Assembly (NCBI GenBank): GCA_973895155.1
Contig: OZ316891.1
Location: 12,028,001 to 12,092,000, forward strand
DNA: 64,000 bases
Direction of reading: 5' to 3'
Origin: Marsupella aquatica
Taxonomy: Eukaryota; Marchantiophyta
Part shown: positions 1 to 11,411 of the stretch, one piece after another
Position numbering within the stretch: the first letter of the stretch is position 1
Layout: every line of letters begins with the position of its first letter
Made by a program: the position numbers and the translations under genes
Notes under the pieces: model-generated
The model's database searches: none
What the model saw: only the letters and a program-made list of their open reading frames with translations
What the model was told of the DNA's origin: nothing

Positions 1-1491
1 AAGAAGACGTAGCCCTCCTCAAGAGATTTCCAATGCACAAGATATCGCCATTTCCAAGAAACGGATATCGCCATTTCCGTTTGGCGGTTTCTCTTAGTGT
101 CGCGACAATCGCGGCTCACGACTTTGACTCGGCCTTAGCCCCCAGGGAGACACCACTCCCCTCATATATGCTTCTGGAGACCTGCCACCCCCAGACCAGC
201 TTTGGTCCCTAAACATTTGGCCCCCAACCCGGATCCCATCGCGCATAAAGGGCGCGCCACCAACTGGCAACGCCCATAACTTTCTCGATAGGCATTTGCA
301 AGCGGAGTGCCTTAGCCCGTTGTCACCGGGCCGACCCAGTGCTCATGCCTAGGCCCTCAGGTCTGATCGTCGCTTGGGGCCCCCGACCGGCCCAACCCGA
401 ATCGGGCCACAACTTGCGCCCCAAGCGTCCGTTGCCAATGGCATCAATTCCATTAGCCTTGGGCCCAAGAGGAGCCTACTCCCCAGCCCTCAGAACTCAA
501 AGTCCGTCCGACGGTCCGGACGGCCATCCTTGAGCCTGGCCCATTTCCCCTTGACTCGACCAGCCATAGGCTAGTCCAAGTCCTTAGTGTGTGTCCCCAG
601 CTTGGCCCCTTGCCTCGCCAGTGCCACGTCTCATTGTCCACAAGTCTCCCCATGCTAAGTCCTCCCCGGATGGCCTATCCGGGCCTGGACCATAAGGGAG
701 CTCGACGTCGGAGTAAGCGACGCCGGAGCTAAGTGTTAAGGTAGTCGAGTTCCACGACTGGTTGGTTTGATAGATTTAAACAACAATAATAGACTTAAGA
801 TGTTTTTCACACATAGTAATCAAGTTTGATTACTTTACTAAGGTATTTTGAAGATCGCTCCATAGCGGTGAGTAGTTTTCAATGATAACTCAACATCATG
901 TAACCATCAATTAATGAAAAGGGAATGATTAACAAAACACACCAAAAATATCTTAAAGTATGCTAAGGGAGTCTGGTATGTGCCAAGGTTACTCCTTAAA
1001 CATCAGTCAAAATGAAATGACTTATGAGATTTAAATCCACATTGCTTTTCAGGTCTAAAATGCTTACTAGCTTACTAGTCTTTTAAAGTGTCGTCAACAC
1101 GTCTTGTCTTTTCTTTCTAAGTGGTACTCAGACAAGATCTAAAAGGTAGCTACTTCAACATTTAGATGGTACTAAGCAACATGAAAGAAAATCCATCAAT
1201 TTCAATAAGACTTAAACTCAATGAGTTAACTTCAAGAACTTAGGAAATTGCAATGAGTCACCAAAGAGGAATCTGTCATTACAACATCCAAAGATTTTGC
1301 ACAAATCGATTTTACTTCCTGTGTTTATAAATAGAGGTGCAAAACACAAGAAGGAGGTAAGACTCTCCTGTTGTTAAACCTAATCTTGAACTCATAGATC
1401 AATGGGTTTAACACAAGGAATAGGCAAAAATGCATAACTTAACCATAAACTACACTAGTGGTAGAGGGGTCTTATAGGGAAAATCTACAGG
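1..1491. other. Unassigned intergenic DNA, probably old repeat
   Basis: No convincing gene. Bases 1 to about 770 are GC-rich and change abruptly to AT-rich sequence after about 770, which suggests the edge of an inserted element. Short open frames are present but lack recognisable motifs. I found no terminal repeats that would define the element. Confidence 0.3.
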
Positions 1492-2454
1492 GTGAGAGGT
1501 CACAGGGTCTGCCCATGCCCAACTCCGGACGGGCACAACCTGGACCACCCGGAACTCTTTGTACCGGGTACATTTCTAAATGGGCTGTTAGGAGATTTCT
1601 CCCAACAGATTGCACAAGATACCGGGGAGTTCATGGCCCGGAAGGTAGCCTACTTCTTCAACCAGGAGTTGGTTACTGCAGTAAAGGCCGGCCGGGCTCA
1701 ATCGGAGGCCCTTCAAAGAATAGAGCGGTACCGGGTTGAGTCTATGTACCTAAAGGACAAAGTTGCGGCTCAAGAGGCTGAGCTTCTGCAACTACAACCC
1801 AAGGTTGCAGCCGCCGATGAGTTGTTAGCAGAGGCGCGCGCCCTTACCGCCTTAGCCGAATAGGCCAAAGCTGGGATGGAGGCCGAGATTGCACGGCTCC
1901 GGACCCAGGTTGACAGTTTGAAGAACCAAACTATCATCTGGCAAAAAGACCTAGAGGAGGCCGAAGAGCGAGCCTAGGGTAACACTGTGGAGATTGCGGC
2001 CCTGCAGGCCGAAGTGGCACGGCTTCAAACTGAAGCCGAGAAATAGACCCATATGGTGGACAAGCTGACGAGCAACGCCCAGCAACTGGAAGAGGCATGC
2101 CAGGAGGCAGCTGAGGAGACGGACGTGGCGAAGCGAGAGAACGAATCTCTGTTAGACCAAGTCGAGCTCCTCAAGATGGACAATGACACACTCTGTAGGC
2201 AATGGGATGGCCGCTCCCACTCGGACGGCTCTGGCAAGCGCACCAGGCATTAGCGGAGAGTTAGGCTTAGAATAGAACTAGGAGTAGCTAAAACAGGCTG
2301 TTAGGACAAGCGCCGACCAGAAGATAGCGGTGCTGACACATTAGCCAGCCTGGGTAGAATAGGTTAGACTAATAGGACAAGTCGTAACCAGCTTAGCAAG
2401 GATATAAGTTAGCGTAGATTCGTGCACGAGGCCAGGCTGGTCCTCAGCCCTTAG
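1492..2454 (+). pseudogene. Decayed gag-like coiled-coil ORF of a mobile element
   Basis: One reading frame stays coherent from about 1550 to 2450 and encodes an alanine-, glutamate- and glutamine-rich heptad-like coiled coil, as in the coiled-coil region of plant retroelement gag-like ORFs. It is interrupted by eight in-frame stops at 1861, 1975, 2044, 2251, 2302, 2365, 2410 and 2452. All eight are TAG, and each is one C-to-T step from CAG (Gln), a residue that fits the surrounding coiled coil. Family assignment is by composition only. Protease, reverse transcriptase and integrase were not found nearby, so the element is truncated. The 5' end is uncertain: residues before about 1550 look non-coding. 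Confidence 0.5.
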
Positions 2455-3698
2455 TATTTAGCAGCCCCCCGGTAGAGGCACGAGGGGGGATTTTTAGACT
2501 CAGAAGTTGACCATTCGCGGTACGCACGGGGAGTCTCGAACTCGGTGAAGTGCCGGAGTGCCAAGGGGAGGATATACGACTAAGCTCATTGGGCGAGTGC
2601 GGAGCCGGGCTCCATTGTAGTGTATACTCCTCGGCCTTGGGCCCATTCATTCATGAGGTGTTGGGTCACCCAATCGTAAGTGTATGATCAAAGATGAATG
2701 AAATCATTTCCCATCAATTCCTTCATGTAAATCAAGATTTCTGCTTATGTATGAATGCATGTATGAGTCTCGTGTGCAAGTGTCAGTGCTGGGCCAAACA
2801 CGTCATGCCAAACGTGCACGGGGTGCAGGTTACGGGTACGGGGTTGCGAGCCCGGGTTGAGCACTTGTACTAATAGATCCGGATCGAAGGCGGTAACGTG
2901 AAGGCTTAGAAGTCCATAAGCAGGGGTCGACCCATGTCAACTAAGGTACGTTCCGGCGGCGGAACACAAAGCATACCTAAGCGTGCTCGTAAGTAAATGT
3001 ATGCGCACTTAGCGCTAGTTTGGGAGAATTACACGCACTCCGCACGTCCCTCCCTGCCCAAACCCGAATACTAAGAAGGGAAGTGTCCATCTTAGACGTG
3101 GATAGGCCTAAGGACTAGGCCGACGGTGTGACAATAACACAAATTTGAGGAGACATTCTTCAAGTGTGAGCTTATTTCGATGACCCATGCCGTTGTGGAC
3201 CTCCCCACTATATATATACCTACATGGCCTGCAATTAGAGGTAGTACACACAAACATAGATCTGTATACTCTAGAATTATTATGAAGTTTGTCAACTCAA
3301 TCAACCATCCTAGTAAAATTTTCATTGATTGTAAACATCCTTCATACCCATGTTTGAATCTGTATATTACATCATGTCTGATGTCTCCAATTCATAAGAA
3401 TTGACGAGGCCCAATTGTTGTGGACAATAGAAGCAGACTGATAAATGAGCATGTACTCATTTTCTTCCTCATTAAACATGTCATCATTATCACTACAATT
3501 ATCCACATTACTCTCAATTGATTTATCATTATTTGGTACCTAAAGAGCCATCAATGTTTCTGTCGGCCATCATGTCATTGTCAAATTTGATCCAAATTGA
3601 TTAAATTGAAATTGATGGTCCAATGAAGTTGATTGTTGGTCCAATGGAATTGAGTTTCTATTTTGATACAATCTAATTGCAATGGAGGTATAATTAAT
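2455..3698. other. Intergenic, likely remainder of the decayed element
   Basis: GC-rich up to about 3080, then AT-rich. The coiled-coil frame fades out here with no new domain. No RNA gene, terminal repeat or credible exon was seen. Confidence 0.3.
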
Positions 3699-4646
3699 AT
3701 GCTTAATGGGCCCTCTGGTGTAACTTTCTTACTTGATGGGCCCCTACAAGACATTTTTTTACCTAGTAGGCCCTCTGCTACACTTTTGCGTCAATTGTTC
3801 TTCTAGCATTCACTCTAACCAATTTTTGTTTCATGCATTGACCAACTACATTTTCAAAAAACTATGTGGTCAAGTATGATTGTAAGGCAAATTGTATCGT
3901 CAAACACCCAACCTTGCATGGTCAAACAAAAAGGTCAAACAATGTACTGTAGTTAGGGGAACCGCAGAATTGCAATCACAGCTACCCAAATTGCAAAGTG
4001 AAGACAATATGGATTATGTCTTTGGATTTGAATTTCAGTGCTCCACACAGGGTTTTGTTGATGTTTTTGATTTGGGACTATCAGTTCGAAGGACATGTGC
4101 GGTTGCTATGATCCTGGTACTTCCACTAGCATTTTTTTTGTCACTGGCCATTGGACACTTGTTTTCTATCACTAGGCACTGGGCTTCAATCAACAACTTG
4201 AAGGTATCAACAAAACCTGAGCATTGAGCATCGACAAAATGAGCGCTTCCCTCCTGCTACACAAAGAATCAAAGAGCGACTATTATTAGGTAGCGGTGAC
4301 AACCCTAAACTGCTCACAACACACAAATACATAGTGCAATATGTCTTCATGGCTAAACTCGCCCCACCCTATTTAGAACCCCGTTGTTGACTGTGTTGTT
4401 AGCCACTGGGTTGGGATCATGGTTCCCTATGGCGCGGACGTGATGAACTGGACATAAACACGCTGTGTACAACATAGGCCTTATTGTGGTCAGCTACACA
4501 ATTTGGCACCTCACAAGTATAGTGAGTACGGCTCATTAAGAGGGGGCCTATTAGGTAAAGACAGTTTCCTAGGGGCCTATAAGGTAAGAATTTTTTTGTA
4601 GGGCCCATCAAGTAAGAAAGTTACACTAGAGGGCCCATCAAGCATA
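3699..4646. mobile_element. Inverted-repeat (foldback or MITE-like) element, ~950 bp
   Basis: Sequence at about 3701-3780 reappears inverted at about 4560-4645. Both arms carry the same order of blocks: a GATGGGCCC-type box, then GTAACTTTCTTACTTGATGG, then CTAC and a T-run, then a TAGGCCC box. Each arm contains several degenerate copies of ACTTGATGGGCCC, like subterminal repeats. The interior, about 760 bp, has no recognisable transposase, so it would be non-autonomous. Exact ends and a target-site duplication could not be fixed by eye. Confidence 0.55.
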
Positions 4647-6344
4647 GTACATCTCAATTGCAATGTGTCTAGCTGTGAGTAAAATTTGTATGTAAATTGA
4701 AGAATTTGATCAATAGAAATCAATGTTTCCTGTAATTGTGAATTGTGGAAATTGAAGAATGTTCACCCATCAACCATCAGCTTGTTTGTTACAGTAAAAT
4801 ATCCAACAATAACAACAATTATGATAGGATTAATGTAAAGGCAAAACTCTAAAATTGAATTTTGTTTGTGGGATTGTTGAGAGCTTTGCAACTGAAGATC
4901 AGGGCAACATTAATGGTCTGCTGCCAAGAGTGGGACCATGTAGTGGTAGGCTAGAAGCAAGGCAAAGCCCTCTGCAGTGGATGTCCTTTGAGCTATGGAA
5001 GTCCTTTGACCCATGGAGGTGATGCAAGTGCCACAGGGCATAGAGGTCACCTGAGTACTGTGGTCTATGGAGGTCCTGATCTTATTGCACAATTCGTCTA
5101 AGGAGAGCAGCGTTGGATTTTGGGGAAGAGAGGTGAGAAGGAAGAGAGGTGAGAGGGGTTGTGCTCCCCTAAAAAAGTGGCCCTAAAAGTCATCTTCTAA
5201 CTCAAGTTGGAGGTTAATCAAAGTACACCTCTTAACTCACCTGCTTATTTACCAAAGGGTTGCTACAAGGGAGCTTTTGGAAAGTTTAAGGAAACACACT
5301 TAAAAAAACCAAATAGAGAATCTGGCCCTGATTTTGGCCCCTTAACATTAAGGATAACTATAATAGAGAAGGAAGTTGGGCTAGCAGTGAGAGGAGGGCA
5401 CCAGGGGGGGGGGGGGGGGGGTTACCAGGCCAGTCCATTGGCCAATGTATTTTGGGGATTGTTTGTATTGTGTGTTTGAAGCATGCCTGGACAAACTTAA
5501 TAGTGGGGCAGACAAACTTTTTTCCTAGGCAAGAGGCTTGACATGGGTATGGCGTGAGTCTTTCACAACATTAGAGTAGTGGGTTCATTGGGATTTACCA
5601 CATAAGAACACTCTCATGTAGAACAAAAAGGGACCAATAGTTGCATTGGTGATGATTGTTTTTTGCCACGAAGAATGCCTAAGGATAACAAGTTAGTAGT
5701 CACACTGCCTCACTCCCTTTGACAATATGAACGCACTCCACCTTTTGTATGCCTATCTAAATCCATCAAATTTATTAAAGGTGATTTACATCCAAATCAC
5801 CAATATTCTAGAAGATGTTTGCTCTGTTAGCGCATGATTGGAATTGGGTGGAATAATTCTTTGCAAATCTCAGGAGATCATAGGGTAGTCCATCCATATA
5901 GGATACATGGATCTTCTTGAAAATTAGTCACAATTTACAATTATGAGCATGAAGTTTGCTTATAACCACCATAAGTATAGTTTGCTCATGCAATGTACCC
6001 AAATGAGCAAACTGGGTTTTTGTAGATTGCCGCTTTTTTCGATTAAAAACCACAATGCCACATTCTTTTTGTCAAAGGTTAGCCACAAGCCATCGAACTG
6101 CCTTGAGGTTGTGACAAAGAAAAATCCTATGATTCCATCTCCCTTGTCAGATTCACACACCCCCATGACTGGTCTCCTAGGGCTAAGCTCCACTCTCCTA
6201 GGGTCTTTGTGGTTGTGCTTGTTTTTGGGCTGTCGTGTTTCCTGTGGCCTGACGGTTTTCTCGGATTCACCTGGGCCTTGGTCTTTCTTTGTTGAGCATT
6301 GATGACATTCACAATGGCAAGCCCATGAACCATCTAACGCACAA
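4647..6344. other. Intergenic, no gene seen
   Basis: Low-complexity and repeat-like DNA. Bases 4970-5080 hold degenerate short repeats around ATGGAGGTCC. The open frames near 5943-6379 on both strands lack recognisable motifs; the part next to the LTR-like block may be internal retroelement sequence. Confidence 0.3.
5404..5421 (+). repeat. Poly-G tract, 18 G
   Basis: Uninterrupted run of 18 G on the plus strand. Able in principle to form a G-quadruplex; its length is liable to assembly error. Confidence 0.9.
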
Positions 6345-6633
6345 TAGTTGACACAGAGAGATACGTGGTTCACCTCCACATGAGGCTACGTCCACGGGAA
6401 CACACAAGAGCTTTACTGCACTCTAGACCGACCGGCCATACCAAGCATCCACAACACAAGCTCTCTCTATCTCTCAACTAGCTCCGTAACAATGAGCCTA
6501 AATTTCACCAGGGTCTGACATCAGCCCTGGCTATGTGCACAACAGCATTACCGCTAACATTAGCTAAGTCCTAACCCGAGTTAGCCTAACTGTAGTTAGT
6601 TCATGAGTCACAAGACTAGAGCAATATCTAACA
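6345..6633 (-). mobile_element. Solo-LTR-like copy A
   Basis: Read on the minus strand it begins TGTTAGATATTG at 6633 and continues through a CTTGTGACTC block, AACTAACTACAGTTAG-like sequence and a CCGTGGACGTAGCCTCATG block towards about 6345. The same ordered blocks occur at 25937-26180 on the plus strand. A TG start and the typical copia-LTR wording (ACTTAGCTAA, CACATAGCC, GTGTCAACTA) support an LTR. No flanking gag-pol was recognised, so it is probably a solo or degenerate LTR. Confidence 0.5.
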
Positions 6634-6639
6634 TTCTTT

Positions 6640-7835
6640 TGGTGTTTGTTGGCCTGTTGCCCTGTCCCCTCTGTTGTGGCTTGTTGGGGGCCGGCACTCT
6701 TGCCTGGGGGGGGCTTTCGGGTGCCCTGGTTCTCGACTTGTTTTTCTCGTCCCCCTGGTTCGCCGAGGGGTCTACTTAAATAAATTTTGTGCCCTGTCAC
6801 TTCACTTCTCCCCAAAAAAAAGAAAAAATGAAAAAAACAGAAGAAGCTCCCCTCTCCTCCACCCTCACGATAGGCCCCAACACACTCTACTCCGAGGGTG
6901 ATGGGAACTACGAGATGCTCCAATGTGGCAATCTCACGGCCCTGGTATCCTTGGTTGTTGACCAAAAAATGATATTGAATAACTAATCTGAAAATCAGTG
7001 GCAAAGTGGTTATGTTTGACCAAAAAAAGTGCCGATCTAGGAAAATCCAGAACTAGCAAAATGGACCCCGAGCCAGGCAGTTTCAGGCGAATCAAGTTGA
7101 TGCTGTTGTGAAGGCGAACACAATGATGTAGTAGACGCTGCTCGACGACGTGGGCAAACGTGGGGACATGGCAACGACCTGGCATTTCGCACGAGTATGT
7201 CCCGCCGAAGGCAGCAGGACGAGATGCGGCAGCACCTCCTTTCCGCATCGATGGATTTAGATGTGGATGATGGCCGCCCAGGACTTTTTGCGTCGGCGTT
7301 GATGCCCTTTCTTGTCACGGCCGCTTTACTCGTAGTCAGTCCTTTCTTGGTGTGCTGACTGACGATGGTGTATAATCGTGATTATTCTGGTCGGAGAGGG
7401 TGAGATCGATGGAATAGGGAGTGAGGGGGCCGGTTAGTGAGTTAGTGATAAAGTGAGTGAATTTATCCGATCCGAACGGCAAAGCGAACTGACGAACCAC
7501 ATTAGTCTCAAGGAGATGTGGATTTGCCGACAGTCTGGCATTGTGAAAGCATCTATCCATCAACACATCGGAACATTCTTGTGTCTCGGTAGCAATTCGT
7601 GCTCTGTGGCCTGTTTTTTTATTACGCACAAGAAAGAGACAAATTGAGAACGGCGGAGTTGAAATCGGATAGTAATCTAGACAGAGATCTACTGTAGATC
7701 TGTCGAGATCTCGCCTGTAAATGCTCGTGTGGATTTGTTTGTCTCTCACCTTGCCTTCTGTCATCCTGCTGCCCTCGCTGCGCTTCCTTTCTTAATGTGC
7801 AGAAGAAGAAGACGGAGCATCAGCAACACTGTCTC
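6640..7835. other. Intergenic upstream of the BSD gene
   Basis: No supported gene. Bases 7070-7320 are GC-rich with overlapping open frames on both strands but show no motif or splice pattern I trust. Confidence 0.3.
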
Positions 7836-7861
7836 GGGGGGGGGGGGGGGGGTGGGGGGGG
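7836..7861 (+). repeat. Interrupted poly-G tract
   Basis: Seventeen G, one T, then eight G, about 270 nt upstream of the BSD-gene start codon. A potential G-quadruplex in the promoter or 5' UTR. Confidence 0.9.
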
Positions 7862-8130
7862 TGCACGAGAGATTTTCACAGCCAATTCAGATTCAAGTAG
7901 GTTGTGGCGATCGGTGGCGACTCTACAGTAGATAGGGTGCTGGAGGGGCAGACTATTATTGGGCGATGACGTTGTGGGGCCAATGAGGGGTCGATGTATG
8001 TAGATTCAAGGGGAAGGAGAGCAGGGAAATTGGAGGGTTTTTGGTTTAGGTCTGTAGCTTTGGCGTGTTGAGAAGGAGAAAGAGGACGAGAAGGGCAAGG
8101 AAGGAGGCGGAAGGCAGGGAAGTTGGTGGG

Positions 8131-11100
8131 ATGGATTTTTACGTTCAGAAAGCCAAGCTCTTCGCGTTTGAGACGGCCAAGAGGTCGCAGGAGATTGCGA
8201 CACAAGCTGCGAAGCTATCGCAAGATCTAGCAACAGAGACCGCGAAGAGATCCAAAGAGCTAGCGACGGAAACGGCCAAGCTATCTAAAGAACTTGCAAT
8301 TGATGTTACCAAGAAAGCGGATCAGCTCAAGGCATATGCAGGAGATCTGACGCCCACTGTTGCAGCCCCGAGAGGGCCTGCAGCTCCGCCCCAACCCTCA
8401 GAGGAAGAACTTGAAGAATACGGGATTACCCCAGAGCTTCGGGAATTCGTGAAAGGGCTCACCATAAAGACATTCAGGGACTTCCCCATTGATGGACCGG
8501 ACGGTAATTCTCAACCCCTGTCATGTCTCGGTGTCTTTCGAGCGTTCAGACAAATGCTGGTGGTTCCATAGTTACTACCCTGTTCCAGGATATAGATCAT
8601 ATTGCTGCGGCCACGAGCAACCGCATTTTCCTTGAATAAACACCCAGGATGGTCGTTACGTAGTTATCACGCCGTTCGAGTGAGTAGAACAGACTGCTGC
8701 AGTAGCAACAGTAACCTCATTCTCCTTGAATGAACGCCCAGCATTTGCCGATGTCGCTTTTCATCCTTCGTCCCGGGCTTCTTACCTAGTTGTCCGTAGA
8801 AAATTGTGAACATCTCACCTAGTTTAGTTTATGATTTGGAAGACCTTCTAGGTTGAGCATGTGGAGCAAGCAACAAATTAAGATGACGGGTGGTCAACAA
8901 GGGCCTGGCCGTCAATCTTAAGATCTCTTTCTGCCAGGGTTTCTCCGCTGATAATGAGGAGACAGCGATTGGGTTTATGGGAACGGTGAGGAAGACCTTT
9001 AGAGGTTTGGAAGAAATTCCCTTTCACGTGACACCTGAGGCGAATTGAATTCTGTGAAGCTCCTAAAAACTGTGCCCGATCTGCTATCTTGCTTGTCAAC
9101 GCACTAAGATGTTAAGGTGATACAAGTTAGGATTGAGATTACTAGCTGGTAGGAGTTTCCCTTGTCCTTGTCAACGTCCACCAACTAGTGAGTATAGCCT
9201 GAAGCCATTGGTGGGGATGAATTGCCCTATGTGAACAGAATCAAATCTCGGGTATGGATGAGTTTTTCAACTATCTGATGAGAATAGTCTTTTGCCTTTT
9301 GACAGGTGGGTTTCGAACGGAAACTGGGGGTGAGCAAACTGGGTGTCAGACTGGGAAGCAGGATTTGACTGCATGGCGGGAGAGGCATGCTGTGTTGGTG
9401 CTCTCTGCTGTCAAGGTAAGACTTACCTCCTTCCTCGCATACTGTCTTTCTCATCTCACTCTTTGGTGGTTGACAGCAACTCTCCTCATCCGCTTCTCTT
9501 GGACGTTTCAACGCTCGAGTTGTCATTCAAATTCGTTTTTCTTGGATGGTTTAGGGATTTTCTGTTAATCATTTCGAGGTGGTAATAAACTTGTTAGTAC
9601 CTGAGCGGAAATGTTTTTGGATGCTGCTTCTTGCAGGAGATTTCAGACTTCCGCTATGTCTTATGCCCTCGGCGGATGAATGAGACTCGCTTCTGGAGAA
9701 TATATTTCACTTTGGTCCAAAACCAAATTTTTGGGTAAGTCTCGCGTAGCTCTTTAACTGATAACCTCGCCGCGATAAGACTGCTACAGATCAACGCATA
9801 GTTATCTATGAAAAATCATGTATGTTATTCATTTAATCAGGCAGTCGTCAGAGTTATATTGGTTCCCTGGATCGATTATTGAACAATCGCTGTTGCGAGT
9901 TTGATAGGCAGGATTCTGTTTCAAAAACAATTCGAAGAAGTGACGGTGGAAGGATGACCATGGAATGATGAGGCTATAGACAATGACATCAGTGGGCAGT
10001 TGGGTAATAGCCAAGCAGGAGTGAGGGCAGAAGGAAAAGTAATACCTGTTGGCTTGCACAGGATATAGTTAGGAGGATAGTCGAGATATCCTAGCATATT
10101 GAACTGTCAATAGACCGTTCATCTGGTTCGATTTGTGAGAGGTTGTTCTCAGACTCACCAGTGGGATGCTATTCCATAGGGTGGGCGTATACTTTCTGGT
10201 TAGTACAATTTGGGCCGGTATAAACATAAATGAGGATTCCTTGAAGTAGTGTTGAGATTAGCAAGGATTCAGCAGTGTATTCATCACCACTTTTTGGCTT
10301 GCTCCTTTTGCAGATCAGAGGATCGTGCATTAGAAAAAGAAGTTGCTCTTGCTCGAGAGAGAGAAATAAAACTGTTATCTCAACGAGGAGAGACAGACGA
10401 GGAGCGTGATAGGGACTTGAGACCACCGCCACCATATCCAGGCGACGAAGGCGTGAAAATCAAAGGTGGAGGTGATTCTAGTTCCGCTAAGCACGCAGAT
10501 GACCTGGATGCCTATCTCCTGGGAGCACTGGATAGTAGCGATGAGGGGATTGGTATGTCTTTCTGTGATGGCCGTTATTATGGCTATTTTTGCGCTTTGT
10601 ATTTTTTCCAGTGTGTGTGTAGGCAGTGCGAATTGAAGTTACACATAAAGAGTCTCAATTTGGCATGATCTTGCACGAGATCTTGCACCACTTTCAACTT
10701 CACCAGATTTCCTGCTCATGCTATGTAACAATGGTCGCAACGAGTCCTCGTTATTAAACATTTGCTTCCAGGTCCTGTTTAATTGTCTACAATCTAGCTG
10801 AGTCTGTCATTGTAACAGATGGAGACGACGACGACGGTTTTGATGCCGATTTTGATCAACTCGTCAATAGTGCTGTAAGACTCTTATTTCTACCATGGAG
10901 TGGGTGGCATAGTTTTGTAGTCCTTTGAGCCAACGGTTCAATGGCCTTGTTCTTCACAAATACCTTTTAGTTTGAAAGTAACAATACCCTGCAACACATT
11001 GGAATTTTGGCAGGCATGAGAATATTATCGGATGCATAGAAGCAGACAATTGAGTGATAAGTGGAAGTCCTGCAAAGTTCTGATAAGTGTGGCACGTCTT

Positions 11101-11411
11101 TTAGCGCCAGGAAAGTTTGCCACTGAAGAAGATTTAGCACAGGAACACTAAGGAAATCCGTTATTTGGCTGACCTTATATCACTGCTAGCTCAGGGTGAG
11201 TAATATTTTGCAGGTTGACAGCGATGGTGAAGTTGAAGCATCACATATTGACTCTAACACTGACAACCAGAAGACCAATCAATCAATGCCGTCGTCCACT
11301 TCGAAGCCTCTGGCCACCAGTGAAGGATCATCAGATGGTGAACTAGTCGAGATTCCAGACAGCGAGACTGAACAAACATCTCGGTCGTCAGTGGCAGAGA
11401 CACCCTTGTAG
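8131..11411 (+). CDS. BSD-domain protein with LEA-like 11-residue repeats
   Basis: Six exons: 8131-8503, 9306-9415, 9637-9734, 10314-10552, 10819-10874, 11214-11411. All junctions are GT-AG and keep frame, giving 357 aa. Residues about 5-60 hold repeated 11-residue units of the type ETAKxSKELAT, an amphipathic helix resembling LEA or membrane-surface helices. The BSD domain follows, about residues 90-195, with YGITPELREFVKGLT, FRDFP, DLTAWRERHAVLVL and the hallmark FWRIYF. The C-terminal part is acidic and serine-rich, with PPPPYPGDE and DGDDDDGFDADFD. Plants have several BSD proteins of this layout; their molecular role is poorly known. The ATG at 8131 is chosen because the conserved repeat begins just after it; the open frame further upstream lacks an ATG. 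Stop codon is TAG. The exon 3-4 junction falls right after the BSD core, so a small missed exon there cannot be excluded. Confidence 0.88.

Noticed and set aside
1492-2454. TAG reassigned to glutamine
   Set aside because: Several intact genes in the window use TAG as their terminator, so stops in this ORF are better explained by mutation.
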